A DNA stretch of 64,000 bases from Mytilus trossulus (GCF_036588685.1 NC_086383.1:34666171-34730170), one strand, 5' to 3'; positions 24,654 to 37,746 are shown, numbered from the stretch's first letter. Numbers and translations are program-made. Notes: generated by a model from the letters alone, not told the origin.

Positions 24654-26442
24654 ATCTTGAAGTCAAAACAAAATTCGTTTTCCAATGAATATTCTGAAAT
24701 ATGTACAACTGATTAACATTCGGAAGGACCTGCGGAACTTCTCGTACTTGATCCGCTTGACAATTTGAAATAAGGGTGGACAGTTTGAAAAGTTGTTAAA
24801 AAAAAGGATATAAATCCAACATATGATAAGGTAAGACATTTTATTTATTATTTGAGATGTTCACTTGTAAGGATAGTGACATAAGTCAACTTAAAACTTC
24901 CGTAAACATTGTCAAATTGTCGTTCAAAGTTCCCACAAAAATTCGTTGGGAATCCACTACGAGAAAATGGATACTTGTTATAAGACTTAGGCTGGTCCTC
25001 TCGGTTAGCTCTACGTAGCACCAACCTAGGGTAGTATGAATATTCATGAGAATTATAAAGCAACGCGAGATACGAGATCACGTCATGGCGCGATAATTAT
25101 CTGAAAGAACTCTAAGCGGTAAACTAATCAAAAAAATGTTCAGAAGCTCCTAAGATGATGGGCATATATCACTGGAACAAAGACGATATGAAAATTAGAT
25201 AATAAGCGATTTGAATACTGAATTAGCTTAGATATTGTACAGAGACAGCAATAGTATTGGCATTCAAAAGACGATTTAAAAAAGGGGGGAGTTTCAAACA
25301 ACGAAATATGACTATGCATTCCGAGGCCGAGGTCTACTCTTTTTGTTAATATGAAAATATACAGAAGAGCTATATTACACCAGCGACAGTAACTATGCGG
25401 AAAGGGGGGGGGGTGCTCCAGTCCTGGTCAATCGTCCACACTCCATTTGAAAAAAAAACCCAGTTCCCCTTATGTAGAAGATTTATTGGCTATATGTCTG
25501 ATCTGTAGTCCAGTCCCTATGCTACAGTCATGCCAGGATGATTCCCTTTATAGACCACCAAATTTTCCTCACTAGAAAAAGGGGGGGCAAACCAACCTGT
25601 TCCCCTAAATCTGTTTTAGAGACACATATAGTTTACACTTGTATCTTTGTCTCAGAACAAACTAATCTAAAACTAAACCTTAGCCTTAGCCTAACTCAGT
25701 TACTGATTAGACCAATAAGTATGATGTCTATAAAGGCTTTTTTGTCATAATTATCTAGACTACTACCACTTATGATCCCAACATAAACATATGGCCAAAG
25801 GGGTTGGGGGCTAGTGTGCTTGTTTCATCTTGTGCACAGTAACATGCTTTGGTACATGTACATGTATGTATACAGACATCTGGCCGGTGTAAACCACACA
25901 GTCTGACACCCCATTCATATACATTTATTGTACATTTATTTTTGTATGTAAGGATCCATATGTATATTTAGCTGCCTACTCAAATTCTTTTATTGTTCTG
26001 ATGTGGGTTTTTTTCTTTAAATCTGATAAACACAAAGAGTGAAAACCCTCTGACACCTGTGAAGACAGGAAGTATCTTTATTAATAATTTAAATATACTT
26101 ATATACATGCTCTTAAAAGGAAAATTTACAAATGATATGTTTTGTTCAAAGTAAGCTGATCACTTTTTGTTTTAGTTTTAAGTAAAAACTAGGAGTAAGT
26201 GAATTCTGACAATTAAAAAAAAAAATCAATCTATTATATGTTAAATATATTAATTTCACTAGTCCACTTAACCATGTTAAAACAAAAAGGTAAAGTGCAA
26301 GGAGTACATGTATTTATTTTTCTGCATTTCTTGTTTCAGCAACTGCTGTACCTTTCCAGTTACTTGTTATGTGTTGTGTATTTATTTACAATGGACTACA
26401 ACACTTTTGAGTGACTGGACAGGTTGATTATTTTCATCTATA

Positions 26443-26493
26443 GGAAAAGATACTGGAGGGATTGGTAATAGTTTAAGACAGCTGCAATTGAAG
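26443..26493 (+). CDS. Plausible isolated exon, unknown gene
   Basis: A CTATAG acceptor precedes 'GA', then codons for 'KDTGGIGNSLRQLQLK' run to a donor AAG|GTACAC. The other two frames hold stops. The segment is short (about 51 bp) and I cannot identify the protein. It may join a later exon, but it does not splice in phase directly to the exon-like segment at 27586-27708, so an exon between them, or unrelatedness, is required. Confidence 0.25.
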
Positions 26494-26539
26494 GTACACA
26501 AATTCAGGTGATCATATGAGCCTTAAAAATCATATAATT

Positions 26540-26890
26540 AGCCCAGGCTAGGGGTCATCAGACATCAGTTATATCATAAGCCTAGGGTAGTGGTCAATTA
26601 TAAGGAATCACCAGTTATCTAAATCAATAATGGTCTAGGGTAGTCAATTATCTGAAATGATTAGGTAACAAAGTCTTGTCACTAACCTAGGGTAGTGCCC
26701 ATTATTCAGGAATCACAAGTTACAGTCATATCACTACTAGCCTAGGGTAGTGCCCAATTATCAGGAATCACCAGCTGTGGTCAAAGTCATGTCACTTGCC
26801 TAGGTTAGTGGTCAATTATCTTGAATGATCAGTCAACAAAGTCATGTCATTAGCCTATGGTAGTAGTCAATTTACAGGTATCGAATTTAA
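26540..26890 (+). repeat. Degenerate tandem array, about 65-bp units
   Basis: 'cctagggtagtg' followed by 'caattatcaggaatcacc' and 'caaagtcatgtcacta' recurs five to six times with substitutions. Confidence 0.8.
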
Positions 26891-27585
26891 AGTCTATCCA
26901 GTCAATAATAAAAAAAATGGCTGGTTCATAGCTGTTAGGACATAAGAAGTTTCAAAGTCAATTTGGTAAAGGTCAAGTTTTCTAACGCTTATGAATATGT
27001 TTTCCATTTTTTTCCTTTTATTTATTAAATATAAGTTCTCATCTTGCTTGGTTCCAAATTTCAAGTTCATCCTTCCAATAATAAAAAAAAGTATTTTGCA
27101 TTTTCATTTCTTTGTCAGGTTGTCAGGACATTAGTCAAACTCCGTACAATAATCGGAACTATTTTCCTTTACTCTATCAAGTATCCAGAAAAAGTTACCA
27201 TTAATAATGTCACATTAATACCCAATATTTTTTTTATAATTTTATCACTTTGTGATTGCAAAACCTGATGCATTGGCTTGAATGTCTGAACGTTATTCGA
27301 TAACGTCAGGAACGATAACTCGTGGCGTAACGTATTTCGGTATCGTGTTACCTTAATTAGTTCTTTTTATGATAAGTATGTACTCACTCTGTATTTCAGA
27401 TAGTAACTTTATGATTTTTCTTGTTATGATGGCAGAAGGACAAATTGTTCTTACAATAGAACAATAGAACAAAACTTACAAACAAATTAAAAAAAAATCT
27501 AGATTCCAAACAGAAGTGTGTTATATGAAACCAAGAAAAAGAATGTATTTTATACTGACTGACTGTAGTTTGTGTGTGTTCACCA

Positions 27586-27708
27586 GGAAATATTTCATAC
27601 ATATTGGAAAACGAGAACAACTTGACAATAGTTATAATTGCTAAGTTTTGCAACAAGATTAACCCAGATAAAGGACAGGAATTTCTACTGCTATTTGAAA
27701 TGAAGGTA
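27586..27708 (+). CDS. Plausible isolated exon, unknown gene
   Basis: After a 'tgtgttcaccag' acceptor the segment reads in one frame for about 40 residues, including 'ILENENNLTIVIIAKFCNKI' and 'NPDKGQEFLLLFEMK', to a donor AAG|GTATGA. The length and composition are much more protein-like than the surroundings. I do not recognise the family. Codon phase at the start requires the upstream exon to end after the first codon base. Confidence 0.35.
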
Positions 27709-30697
27709 TGATGGATACCGACAGAAATGTTTTAATTCATACATGCCCCCTATAGAAAGGGCAGAGATTTTAACATGCAAAGTACATTCCTAACTAGGAG
27801 CATCACATTCAAGATTGCCATTCAGAAATTAAATCAGACAGTAAAACAGATTCCCCAAGGCGTACAGTATGGGTTTCGCCATACAAGGCCATGTTTGGTT
27901 GTGTTATAAAGATACAAGTATCTTCATCACCACTGTCTCGAAGCAATTCTTAAGTCTTTACAATCTGATGATTTCAGGTGGTATGGGTGTCTTTCGCCAT
28001 CTTGGATTGTAAAAAATAGAGAATCTAGGGTCCATAGTTTCTATCAAATTAGCAAAATTTGATGCAGGAATGTAGATATTTCATGTGAATTTTCATTTAA
28101 AAGAACTGAATTATAAGAATATAAATTATAAATACTAACATTTTTACAAATGTTTATTATTTTTGGTTGTTTTTAAATATCTTCAAATTTGCATTTTAAG
28201 GCGAGGTAACTCTAAAACTGCATTTTTCTCTTTTGTCAAAGCATTGTCTGAGAGCTATCTTTTCCTAATTTATTTTACAATTCTATCATTTTGTTTAGTT
28301 TCTATTCACAAAATAGTGTTTATTCTGTATAATCCATAAAAATGTGTCATTTTGTCACCACCTGTAGCTTGAGAAATGCGCGGTGACCTATCATTTTTAT
28401 AATATTTTTGAACAAGTATCAATAGATACTGAATTTTGGCAAAGAATGATCAAATTCTATAATTTTTATTTTAGACTCCTATACCACCTTAAGGTAACAG
28501 TAGTTACCCCATCGCTTTTTAAACCAATAAAGTTCAATTACTACTCAATGTCATTTGATAATTTATAAAAAAAAAAAAAAACAGCTTATGTCAATAGATA
28601 TAAACAATTCACCAAAGTTTCATACAAATTAGTTACAGCATTTTTTAATTATTATCAAACATGTTGAAGACAGACAGACTGAAGGACAACAATTTACCAT
28701 ACTTTGTCCCGTAAACTGGCATATAATAATTTATCAAGAAAAAAATCAAGGTAACCATGAATCAAAACCTAAGGGAATCACTTAAACTCCATAAGTAGCG
28801 TGACTAAGTGCACCAACAGTGTTGCCATCACCTGCTTTGCATGCATCAGCCACTATGCAAAGTTCTGCTTCAGTCTGCTGAATGCTCAGATTAGCTAAAT
28901 GATGCAAGTCAACCTAATAATGCTTATGTTACTTTGCATATTTTGAGAACGCATGAAAACATTTCCAGCAAGCAGAGGTCAAACAATTTTGATCTAATTC
29001 ACAGATGCATTGATTACTAATACGGAATTGGTTACCTCATCAAATGTTCAAGTTATCAAGTTTTAAGTCAACTCTATGTCGTCTGCAGACTTGTATATAT
29101 AGTGTTCATGTCATTGATACAGGGGGCTTTTGACCTTCAAGTAGGCCACACTTTAGGTTCAGTGATTGAATCTTACTGTTGTATATTGATGATGGTGGAT
29201 GACTGTTCAATGTCCTTTTGCATATTTAATGCAGTGTAATATACCTACATTGGAGCTGTGTTTTAACGTGCCAGAAAACTAGGTATTTGTCAACAAGGTG
29301 AAGATACTACTAGTATATAACCTTTTAGAAGAAGAGCAGGCACTAACAACTTGTAAATAGCTTAATACATTTTCAATAAATAAATTAAAAGTGAACAATG
29401 ATGTGATTATCAACAATAAACTGTCACAAAAGGACAATAACTTATAGAAAATATTATCTTCTCTGAAACTTTGTGACCAATTTTAACGAACTACCTTCTG
29501 GTATTGAGCTAGTTTAAGAATTACATCCAGAAATGTAATCCATCAACAAACATGGCCTTCGTTAACTACAACATATGATAGGGTTTTTTGCTTATATCTA
29601 AAAAGGAAAGCAGTTACAGCATTACTAACGGTATAAAAGCTAGATCAGCAGATTAATGTCTACCTTCAAACTAATTTTTGGTCAATAGAGATCATTCATT
29701 TTGAACCTTTTGCTCCTGGAATGGCATTTTGTCTAATTATAAAAGTTTACGGCTATTTCATTGAAAGCTATAATAGATGGATGATTCATCATCATCTGAC
29801 CCCTTGCAGGAATTACTACCTTCAAGTTGAAAGAAATGTTAACCATTTTTTGGGGAAAATGACGCGTCAGCGGCATTGTGCCGATACCATTGACCAGAAC
29901 AACAGGAAGTCGATTATTGCCTCCACCTACCACACTCGGTTTCATATTTACTATTTCACAAACTAGCTGGTATCTAGCTAGCTGCTTGTATTTCACTACA
30001 CTCGAACAAAGTGTTGTAGTCGGACGGGAACCAGTTCACATACTTTATTTTATTTACAACACAAATGTTGACCCGTCCATAGAAAGGCTTGTATAGTCCG
30101 CAGTTTGATTCTCCAAAATTGGACCTTCCAGAGGGGATGCGGACTAAAGAGTACAATAAGCAAGAAATAAGAGAACACGTTTCAATTTCGCGGCGATATG
30201 GTTTGTTTACGTTCCGCCATCTTTATTATTGATATTGTAGAGGGCGCTCTCGTCATTTTTCAAACTAATAATTTTTACTCATCCATATTAATAAGTTATT
30301 TCTATTTAATATCAAATTAAAACTGATAAATAAAAAAACTAAACCTTTCATTACAAATTTTTCGTTTCTTTTCAATGCATTTGAAATAAACTGGTATCTG
30401 CTAGATTGAAACGATACAAACATAGTAAAAACAGACAACCGTAAACCAGCTTAGAATTTGTAAACTACAAAACGTAATCGGTTATTGTTCATTCCGTTTT
30501 GGTGTTTTATACCGACTTATATGGTTTGTATAAACTTGAGACCCTTCAAACATGTGATAGGTATTTTAAAGACTGTTTTACAAAAGGATGGAACTGTTTT
30601 ACTTTCAAAGTCGCATTATAGTGATATCTGTCATGAACGGATTTCGACTCTCACCGGTTAATTTCTTCTTTTACACGTGCTTTTTAAACTTCCTGTT
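27709..30697. other. Unassigned AT-rich sequence
   Basis: No convincing exon. A CpG-richer patch at about 29860-30240 holds overlapping short open frames on both strands (29721-29966 plus, 29733-29996 and 29974-30156 minus). None resembles a family I know, so it could be a promoter-proximal region or chance. Confidence 0.4.
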
Positions 30698-31822
30698 TAA
30701 GGTGACACGGTAGTATTTCCTCGCCCATAAGGGGTAATGATAGCCTTTTTAGAATTTTCACCACTTTCTAACACTGCAAAAAATTCTACATTCACAGTTA
30801 TTAAATCTGAAGTACATTCATTTTAATATTCAGAAATGAATTTGAATATGTATCATGACCGTTTGCTTTTTTTGCTATTTTTAAAAACCTAAGGCCACTA
30901 GCACTTTTAGGTCTTTTATGGTGCAGTAAATACAAAACTCTCAAAAATTCTCAAAAATTCATTTTCATCTGTATGTAAAATTATTTCATTTTTTTCTTCA
31001 CCTGATTCATCACTCAGTTTGGGAAAGTATGTTCAGTTGATACTGTATTTTTTGTCCCATCACACTGATAAGATAAATTCACCTAAGTAGTCAACCTAAA
31101 TTGTGGAAAGCAAATCCCAGCGGGCACATCAACGTCATGCTGAAACGTTGAATAATAGATTGAAAATGAAAGGTCATTTCAACGTTGAAAATACAACGTT
31201 GCATCAACATTTAGATATCAACGTTAATTGAACGTTGAAAACTCATAGTTGACACAACGTTGAGAAGGTTGATAATTAGTTTCTTTATAATGTTTGTGCT
31301 ATTTTCACATTTCTTGATCAGTGTGAAAAATATATTTAGTGAAATATCTATTCTCTGCAAATAATTGCATGAAATTTATCTTTACCTCAAAGTTTCTTGG
31401 TTTCTTCTGAATTTTCCTAGTGAGACAAGATGAACAAATGTGACCATGCCTGATGACCTTAAATGAATGATAACAAAAATATCGACATGCGCGAACTTTC
31501 GGAAGCATTTCCGTGATAATCCGAGTAGCAAAGTTTTAAGAGCGGGAAATGTTTAAAATTATTATTTCCGTTGAAAAATAAGACATTGAATCAACATCAA
31601 CGTTCTGTTGAAATTTCAACATTGAAAATAAGACGTTGAATCAACATAACCTTTCTGTTGAAATTAAGACGTTGAATCAACATTGAATTGTGGTTGAATA
31701 TTTGACGTTGAAAATAATAACGTTGAATCAACGTTGATGACGAACTCAACCAAAATTGAACAATTTTTCAACGTTGAAACAACGTAATGTGCCCGCTGGG
31801 ATACTACTGTACCACCTTAACA
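30698..31822. mobile_element. Outer TIR element, TTAA-ended, interrupted by another element
   Basis: 'TTAAGGTGACACGGTAGTAT' at 30698 is mirrored by 'ATACTACTGTACCACCTTAA' ending near 31822. The right terminus is cut directly by the inner element's right end at 31802, so the inner element is younger. No transposase frame is visible. Confidence 0.55.
31114..31802. mobile_element. Inner TIR element with CAACGTTGA subterminal repeats
   Basis: Ends are 'ATCCCAGCGGGCACAT' (31114) and 'ATGTGCCCGCTGGGAT' (ending 31802). Next to both ends 'acgttgaa' and 'caacgttga' motifs repeat a dozen or more times in both orientations. The central 31260-31545 is unrelated and noncoding. Short TIRs with dense subterminal palindromic repeats indicate a non-autonomous DNA transposon; the superfamily is not fixed. 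Confidence 0.75.
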
Positions 31823-32692
31823 TCGCAAGTTTCAAAAAAGTGAATTAAACTTTTTTAACAATCATGAAGCGTTCTAGAATCATTTTCAAGCAGTTTCTAC
31901 TTCTGTTTGATGATGGAAAAGAGGTTTTCTCAAGAAAATACCGCAAACGATCGCAGAGGATTTGAAATGTACAAGTCCACGACGAATTACTATTTTATAA
32001 TTCTACCAATAATATTGAAAATTTTAAGAGATAGATACGGAGCCCCGCTAGGGACATGCAAAGAAAAAAAATCATTAATACAAGATCTAAAACAAAATTT
32101 AAAATTCAGAAAAGCGCGTTTGGCGCACGAAATTTATGTATACATATATTTGATTTCTTTTTTTCATTTAAACTATTTTCACTTTTTGGTACATTACTAA
32201 ATCTTTGAAAAACACATATACATGTAGCACCTGCTATTCTTTTTGTTTATTCGTTGTTGTTCACGGTCGTGCGACATAAAATCCGATTAAATAGTTTATA
32301 ATTATATTGTACAAATCACGCCGGAAAGGAATCCTCAAAAAGTTAATGTTTTCCCATACCTTAATAAGACTCGTGATTTTAAATCAGATGTTTGTTAAAT
32401 CCTGTTTCCGTGTCATCATATACATGATATAATTGATCAAATAAAGATAATTAATTTTGCAATGTTTATTATTCTTTGAAATAAGAGAAGACACAAAATG
32501 TATATTAAATATTTCACAAATTAAAAAAAAATATACTAGTAAGGTTAGTTTTATTATTCTTGATATTTTGATGCAATGACAAATTCCCACATTCTGCGGG
32601 TTTTTTTTTCAGAACCTTTAATAGAGAAAAAATGTCCCATGTTGAGCTAGCGGTTGAAAAAAATCTTGAATGCCCACATAATTGACGAATTT

Positions 32693-32892
32693 TCTGATGT
32701 TGCGTGTGTGCTGCTCTGATTAATTTCCCAATGCTACGCATAAATTGCTCGCACTCTAATATTATAATGGCGACGAGGATGGGATTTACGCATAGAAAAA
32801 TAACACCATTATGGCCTCAGAGCAATGCAGAGTGCGAGCGATTTATGCGTAGCATTGGGAAATTAATCAGAGCAGCACACACGCAACATCAA
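32693..32892. repeat. Inverted duplication of a piece of gypsy integrase
   Basis: 32693-32755 is the reverse complement of 32830-32892 with about one mismatch over 62 bp. The right arm is the genuine integrase coding text (matches 'ECERFMRSIGKLIRAAHTQ'). The left arm is an inverted copy that cuts the open frame. The spacer is 74 bp. Confidence 0.85.
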
Positions 32893-33361
32893 ATGTTTAC
32901 ATTCCTCCGTAATTATAGAACGACAAAACACGCAACAACGAAAGTTTCACCAGCAAAACTTTTTTTTTTTGGTAGAAATATCAAAACCAAATTACCAACT
33001 TTAACACCAAAATATGACGACAAAGAAATTCGAGAAATTGATCAGAGGAAAAAGGATAAAATAGAAGGACTATGCAGATACAAGGAGAAATGCCGAACCG
33101 TCAAATTTACAAATAGGTGACACTGTATTGGTCAAGCAAGACAAACAAAACAAACTGTCAGCTCCATATAACTCTAATCCATACAAAATAGTTGAAAGGA
33201 ATGGTACAATGTTAACAGCTAAAAGAGATGATGGACACACGATCACTCGAAATTCTTCGTTTTATAAGCAAGTTGAAATACCACCGACAATTGTAAATAA
33301 TGAGAAAAAAGTAGAAGAACCAGCAACACAACATGACAACCAAGGACGTCAGGAAGAATAA
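32780..33361 (+). pseudogene. Ty3/gypsy retrotransposon integrase C-terminal fragment
   Basis: Frame one (about 32780-33120) carries 'HRKITPLWPQSNAECERFM' with the last catalytic Glu of the DDE triad, then 'FLRNYRTTKHATT' and 'PAKLFFFGRNIKTKLP', all typical of Ty3/gypsy integrase. It reaches a stop at 33118-33120. A neighbouring frame continues the family text from 33116 ('GDTVLVKQDKQNKLSAPY', 'GHTITRNSSFYKQ') to a TAA at 33361, so one frameshift separates them. Everything upstream (gag, protease, RT, RNase H and the first catalytic residues) is missing and replaced by the inverted duplication. It is a dead, 5'-truncated copy. Confidence 0.88.
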
Positions 33362-33605
33362 ATAAAACACCGGCGTACTTAAATGATTATGTGAAGTAAC
33401 GTTATGTAAAGAAATGTGTAGCTAGTGAACAGACAGGCATAATAATCCTGAGCTCACATTTAACTTGGCATCACGCTAAGTATTTATGATCAAGTGAATA
33501 AGTTTTAATTTTCTGCGTATCGTATGATGTCTTAAGTAATTCATTAATTTTATTTCATTTTATTATTCTACTGACTGATAAAGATTAAATCTAGAAAGGG
33601 AGAGA

Positions 33606-33816
33606 TGTAATGTATTGAAATTGTTTATCTAAGATCACTACAGAACTTAATTACTTTAACAGATGCAGACCGTTATAGAATCGCGTCTTATCGATCATGT
33701 GTGTAACTTGTATTAGTTTATCAGTTGTATTAAAACCATGAAACTGTGCAGACGACTGTGATAATTATACTATATATATACCGATTTGATTTGCCAATAT
33801 CTGTTTTAATAACACA
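33606..33816 (+). repeat. Probable 3' LTR of the gypsy fragment
   Basis: A purine-rich tract 'aaagggagaga' at 33595-33605 is followed by TGTAATGTATTG, the usual polypurine tract then TG start of an LTR. A matching CA end is read at 'ttttaataacaca' (33816), giving about 211 bp. A TATA-like 'atatatatac' lies within. No 5' LTR is in the window for comparison, so the right border is tentative. Confidence 0.6.
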
Positions 33817-35890
33817 TGACATATTCAATTTACATGAACGTTTTGGAAATATGAGGGAAATATTCCGCAATCAACTGCTCCTAGGAAAGATTATTTTACG
33901 GTAAAGAAAGGAAAAACACCTAAATGTAGTTAAACGTCGGTAAGTTTTAAATGATTATTTTTATCTATGTTTAGGCTTCTTCCTAAATTGATACATTTTT
34001 GAAGATTTTTTTTTGAAAAATGGAAATATCGAAGACACATAATCTTTTGTTGAAAACTATACTATATGTTGACCTCTAGATGTCATTAGTTTGTTTTGTC
34101 AATTTATTGCTGTCTTATTGACTTTAACCTGCATCTACAGTTTTAGTTCAGTTTAGTGTCCTTTTTAAATCAGTGTTAAAAAAATCAAAGCTGAAAGGTT
34201 TATCAAGTATAGATTCATTTCTTTCTTTTCCTAACTAGAGAAAGATGAACCGAGGAGAGATGCACCTGAAATTAGAATATTAAGTAAATTGCTAAAAAAA
34301 AAAAATTTCAATCTCTACAACCATTCCTCCCCTGACAAAGTCTGATTCATCTGCAGCTTAGACTTACCCTTTTTTATTACGAACTTAAAGATGATCCTCA
34401 TCCCATTCGATCCCCCAAAATACCATAAAGAGGCAGACATATCTGAACAATCTTCATTAAAGCCATGGAGTACAAAACAATTGCAAATCAGATTTTATTT
34501 ATTTGAATATTCTATAATACTTTCTTTTTTGGAAGAATTTTTTAAAATAACAATGAATAAATATCATCTGGTTTTACTGTGAAACACTTATTCATGATTT
34601 TCATTGTACATTATAATATAAAATATTCAATCTCCTACTCTTTGATTGAAAACCATATAATTTTAATCACAAATCGTCAAAATTTTGGTCTCGCCACACT
34701 AATGACACTCGATGGTATTTTTTTAAAAGAATTATTTTTTCAATACCTTTTAAGAAGACTTTTAATCAGATGTTTGTTACATTCTGTTTCCGTGTCATCA
34801 TATAATTGATCGAATAAAAATCATTAAATTTGCAAATGGTATTATTCTTTTGAAATAAGAGAAGATACAATATGTATTAATATTATATATTTCACAAATT
34901 TAATTTTTTCAATCTCTACAACCATTATACCCCTGACAAAGTCTGATTCATCTGCAGTTTACACTTCCCCTTTTTAAAATGAATCCCAACCTTCTAATTG
35001 TGTTATTATAAATTGTGATACAATTTCAGAGCAACCAAAATTCTTACACATTACATTATTATCCTGAATCTAGAAGCATGCTTGTTTGAGATATCCGACC
35101 TCAGAGATTTTTCTGAATAATTGATACCTTATTTTGGCCCTTATTGCTAAACGGTTGAAAGCATCATCCCCAAAATCAATCCCAACCTTCCTTTTGTGGT
35201 ATTGAATCTTCTTCAAAAAACTTTTTTAGGTTGTATTGTCGATTGATTGATTGCTGTCTTATTAACGTATAACCTTCATCAACAGTTTAAGGTAAGTTTG
35301 ATGTGCTTTTTAAATCTGTGTTTAATAGAAAAATCAAAACCGAAAGGTTAATAAAGAAGGGATTAATTGCCTTTCTTTCCCTCAATAATATGCTTAGAGG
35401 AAGATGAAACGAGGAGAGATGCACCTAAATTTAGAATACTAAGTAAACTGCTAAATAAAATGTTTATTTTGTTCCATCTCTAACCCCATTCCTCCCCAAA
35501 CAAAGTCTGATCCATCTGAAGCTTAAACTCCCCCCTTTATTACACACTTTTAATTAAAACTATGATCATCATTAAATTCGATCACAAAAAAGTCCCTAGA
35601 AAGGTATACATATCTTAAAATTCATAAAAAAATCAACTGAGTACAAAACTATTGCAAATCAGATTTTATTTATTTGGATATTCTATAATATTTTCCTTTT
35701 TGGCAGAAATTTAAAAAAAGATATCACCATGTTTGTCTTTGGAACACTTATTCAAGATTTTTATTGTACTATTATAAAATATTTTATGTCCCAGCTTTTG
35801 ATTGGAAAACAAATAACTTTTATCACAAATCGTCAAGATTTGTTTTTAGTCTCGCCACATCGGTGGTATTTTATTTTTTTATGGAGTTGC

Positions 35891-37746
35891 ACCATCTTTT
35901 AAAATCCAGGGTCCGCCCTAAAGGTAAGCGACTTTTTAAACTGTGAAGTATATATGAGGTAGGTAATGGACAGGTTATCGTATTTATAGTACAGAACAAA
36001 GATATTTTACCAATGTCATGTGTTAACTTTACAATAAAGACCACTTAAAGTCATAAGAAACGAGTGACCGGTGAAAAATTATGTTCTTCCCATTCTTGAA
36101 CCAATGCATACAAACATCATAAACTTAGTCTTCTGTGCACGAATTTATCATTTTTTTCATGTAAATTTCGTATAATCGTCAATTTTTTTTTCAATCGGTC
36201 AGTGTTGTTGTGAAAATATGGCAGGTAATTAAAGTTCGTGTTTTGAAGCCGAAGTTTAACGATGGTCACCTGTTTGTCAACAATCGACAAAAAATAAACA
36301 AAAAAGCATGGAAAGAGAGCACGTGTTCACCATGTGAATTCAGATAATAGTTTATTTTAAGGACATTCATGCGTATTGTGATCACCGGATTTTTACGAGA
36401 TGGGTCACACTGAGGTCACTTTGCATACGGAAAATATGTCGGGGGAATTGGTTGCTGGAAGCAAGCAATTAAAATCAAGTAAACTTCTTCTAAATATGAA
36501 TAAATTAAAGAATTTTCTTCAGAAAAAAGTATATGTACATAAGTTTTATAATGAAAACTATCCATTGAGTTATAAAAAACATATGCATTATTTTTTTTTG
36601 ATTTGAGGTTTCTTATGACTTTAACGCAATAATAAATGACTTGCAATGTGTCATTTGTTAGAGCGGAAATTATGTCAACAGCAGTGTCCAGATAGACAGC
36701 AATGTATTTATAAATCCATCTACACTTATTTCCGAGTTCTGTATTGTTAAGTGTTATCGAATCAATGTTTACAAATATATAAGTTTGTAAGGTTTACAAA
36801 ATACATTTATCAAATAACGCTTAAATTAATAAAGAATTGAATTTTTGTAAAGTTTCGTGAAAAAGTTAAATGTAAACAAATCAAAAATTACAACCGCGTC
36901 AGGTATCAATCCTAGATGTAATCTATTTCGTCTATCGTTTGCGTTATCCTGATAGATGGTAATATCCAATTAGATTTATACAAATGTCAGTTTAAGTCAT
37001 ATGAGTAGTATCATCACTATATACTATATAAAGTATTGGACGTTGAACATCTTCTGAATATTAGCGTTTAACAAGGAAAGCTCTCTATTTCATATTTTAT
37101 TTTATAAAAATAAACTTTTAAATTTCTGTTTATTCATATTTCTTGAATTGTCCATCTCTTTTGGTTTGTCATCAGACGAATCTAATAACAACTTAATACT
37201 ATAAATTCAGAAATTATTGCGAGGTTTTTAGTATTGTGAAAAATGCGAGAAACTTGAAAACGCAATAATTTACACTCGCACTTTAAAATATTTGATATGA
37301 ATTACATGGGATTTTTCTCAAAATCGGTAAAATAAAAAAAAAGTATTTCAGTCGAAAATGACGCATTAATAAATGTACGCAGTAATATCTGAATTTACAA
37401 TAACATTCATGGTACCAAATTTACAGCACTTGATGTTCAAGCACGAATTATTTGTAATATCAAAACATAATGCAAACATTGAAGAGCTGACGTAACCAAA
37501 AAGGAACACAAGTAAATCTAAACTCGTGCAAGAAAACAGAGCTATTCATCAAGAGATACAGTTCTTGATTATAAATGCTTTCCCAATTTTCCAATTTTAT
37601 TACAGAATTGTTTTTATAAAACAATATTTCTATTTCATGCCAATACCAAATAACTGGGTACTAAATTTGTGACACCTACGGGAAATAACAGTCCACCAAC
37701 AAGGATTATAATCGCAAACCTAAAATGTTGGAACAAGCTGTTTACC
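35891..37746. other. AT-rich sequence without recognised genes
   Basis: I see no exon, tandem array or TIR pair here. Short open frames on both strands near 36400-36650 overlap each other and look like chance. Confidence 0.4.

Larger units (their letters stand above)
17279..26440. other. Intergenic region of repeats, no supported gene
   Basis: Beyond the individually listed arrays and dispersed repeats (17.6, 18.2, 18.6, 20.0, 20.2, 21.8, 22.2, 22.4, 23.8 kb) I see no exon with convincing splice sites and family similarity. Short open frames here are AT-rich and lie in repeats. Confidence 0.5.
32360..35890 (+). repeat. Direct duplication of a unit of about 1.16 kb, split by a gypsy remnant
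   Basis: 34040-34720 matches 35220-35880: 'cgaggagagatgcacct', 'caaatcagattttatttatt', 'atattctataata', 'cacaaatcgtcaa', 'gtctcgccaca'. The following part (34750-34910) matches 32375-32530: 'cagatgtttgtta', 'tgtttccgtgtcatcata', 'gaaataagagaaga'. So at least two and a half units lie in tandem, with the gypsy fragment (about 32.6-33.8 kb) inserted in the first. No coding content is recognised. Confidence 0.7.

Noticed and set aside
29721..30156. Overlapping open frames on both strands in a CpG-richer patch
   Set aside because: None shows family similarity, frames conflict, and splice context is poor; a promoter-proximal region cannot be excluded.
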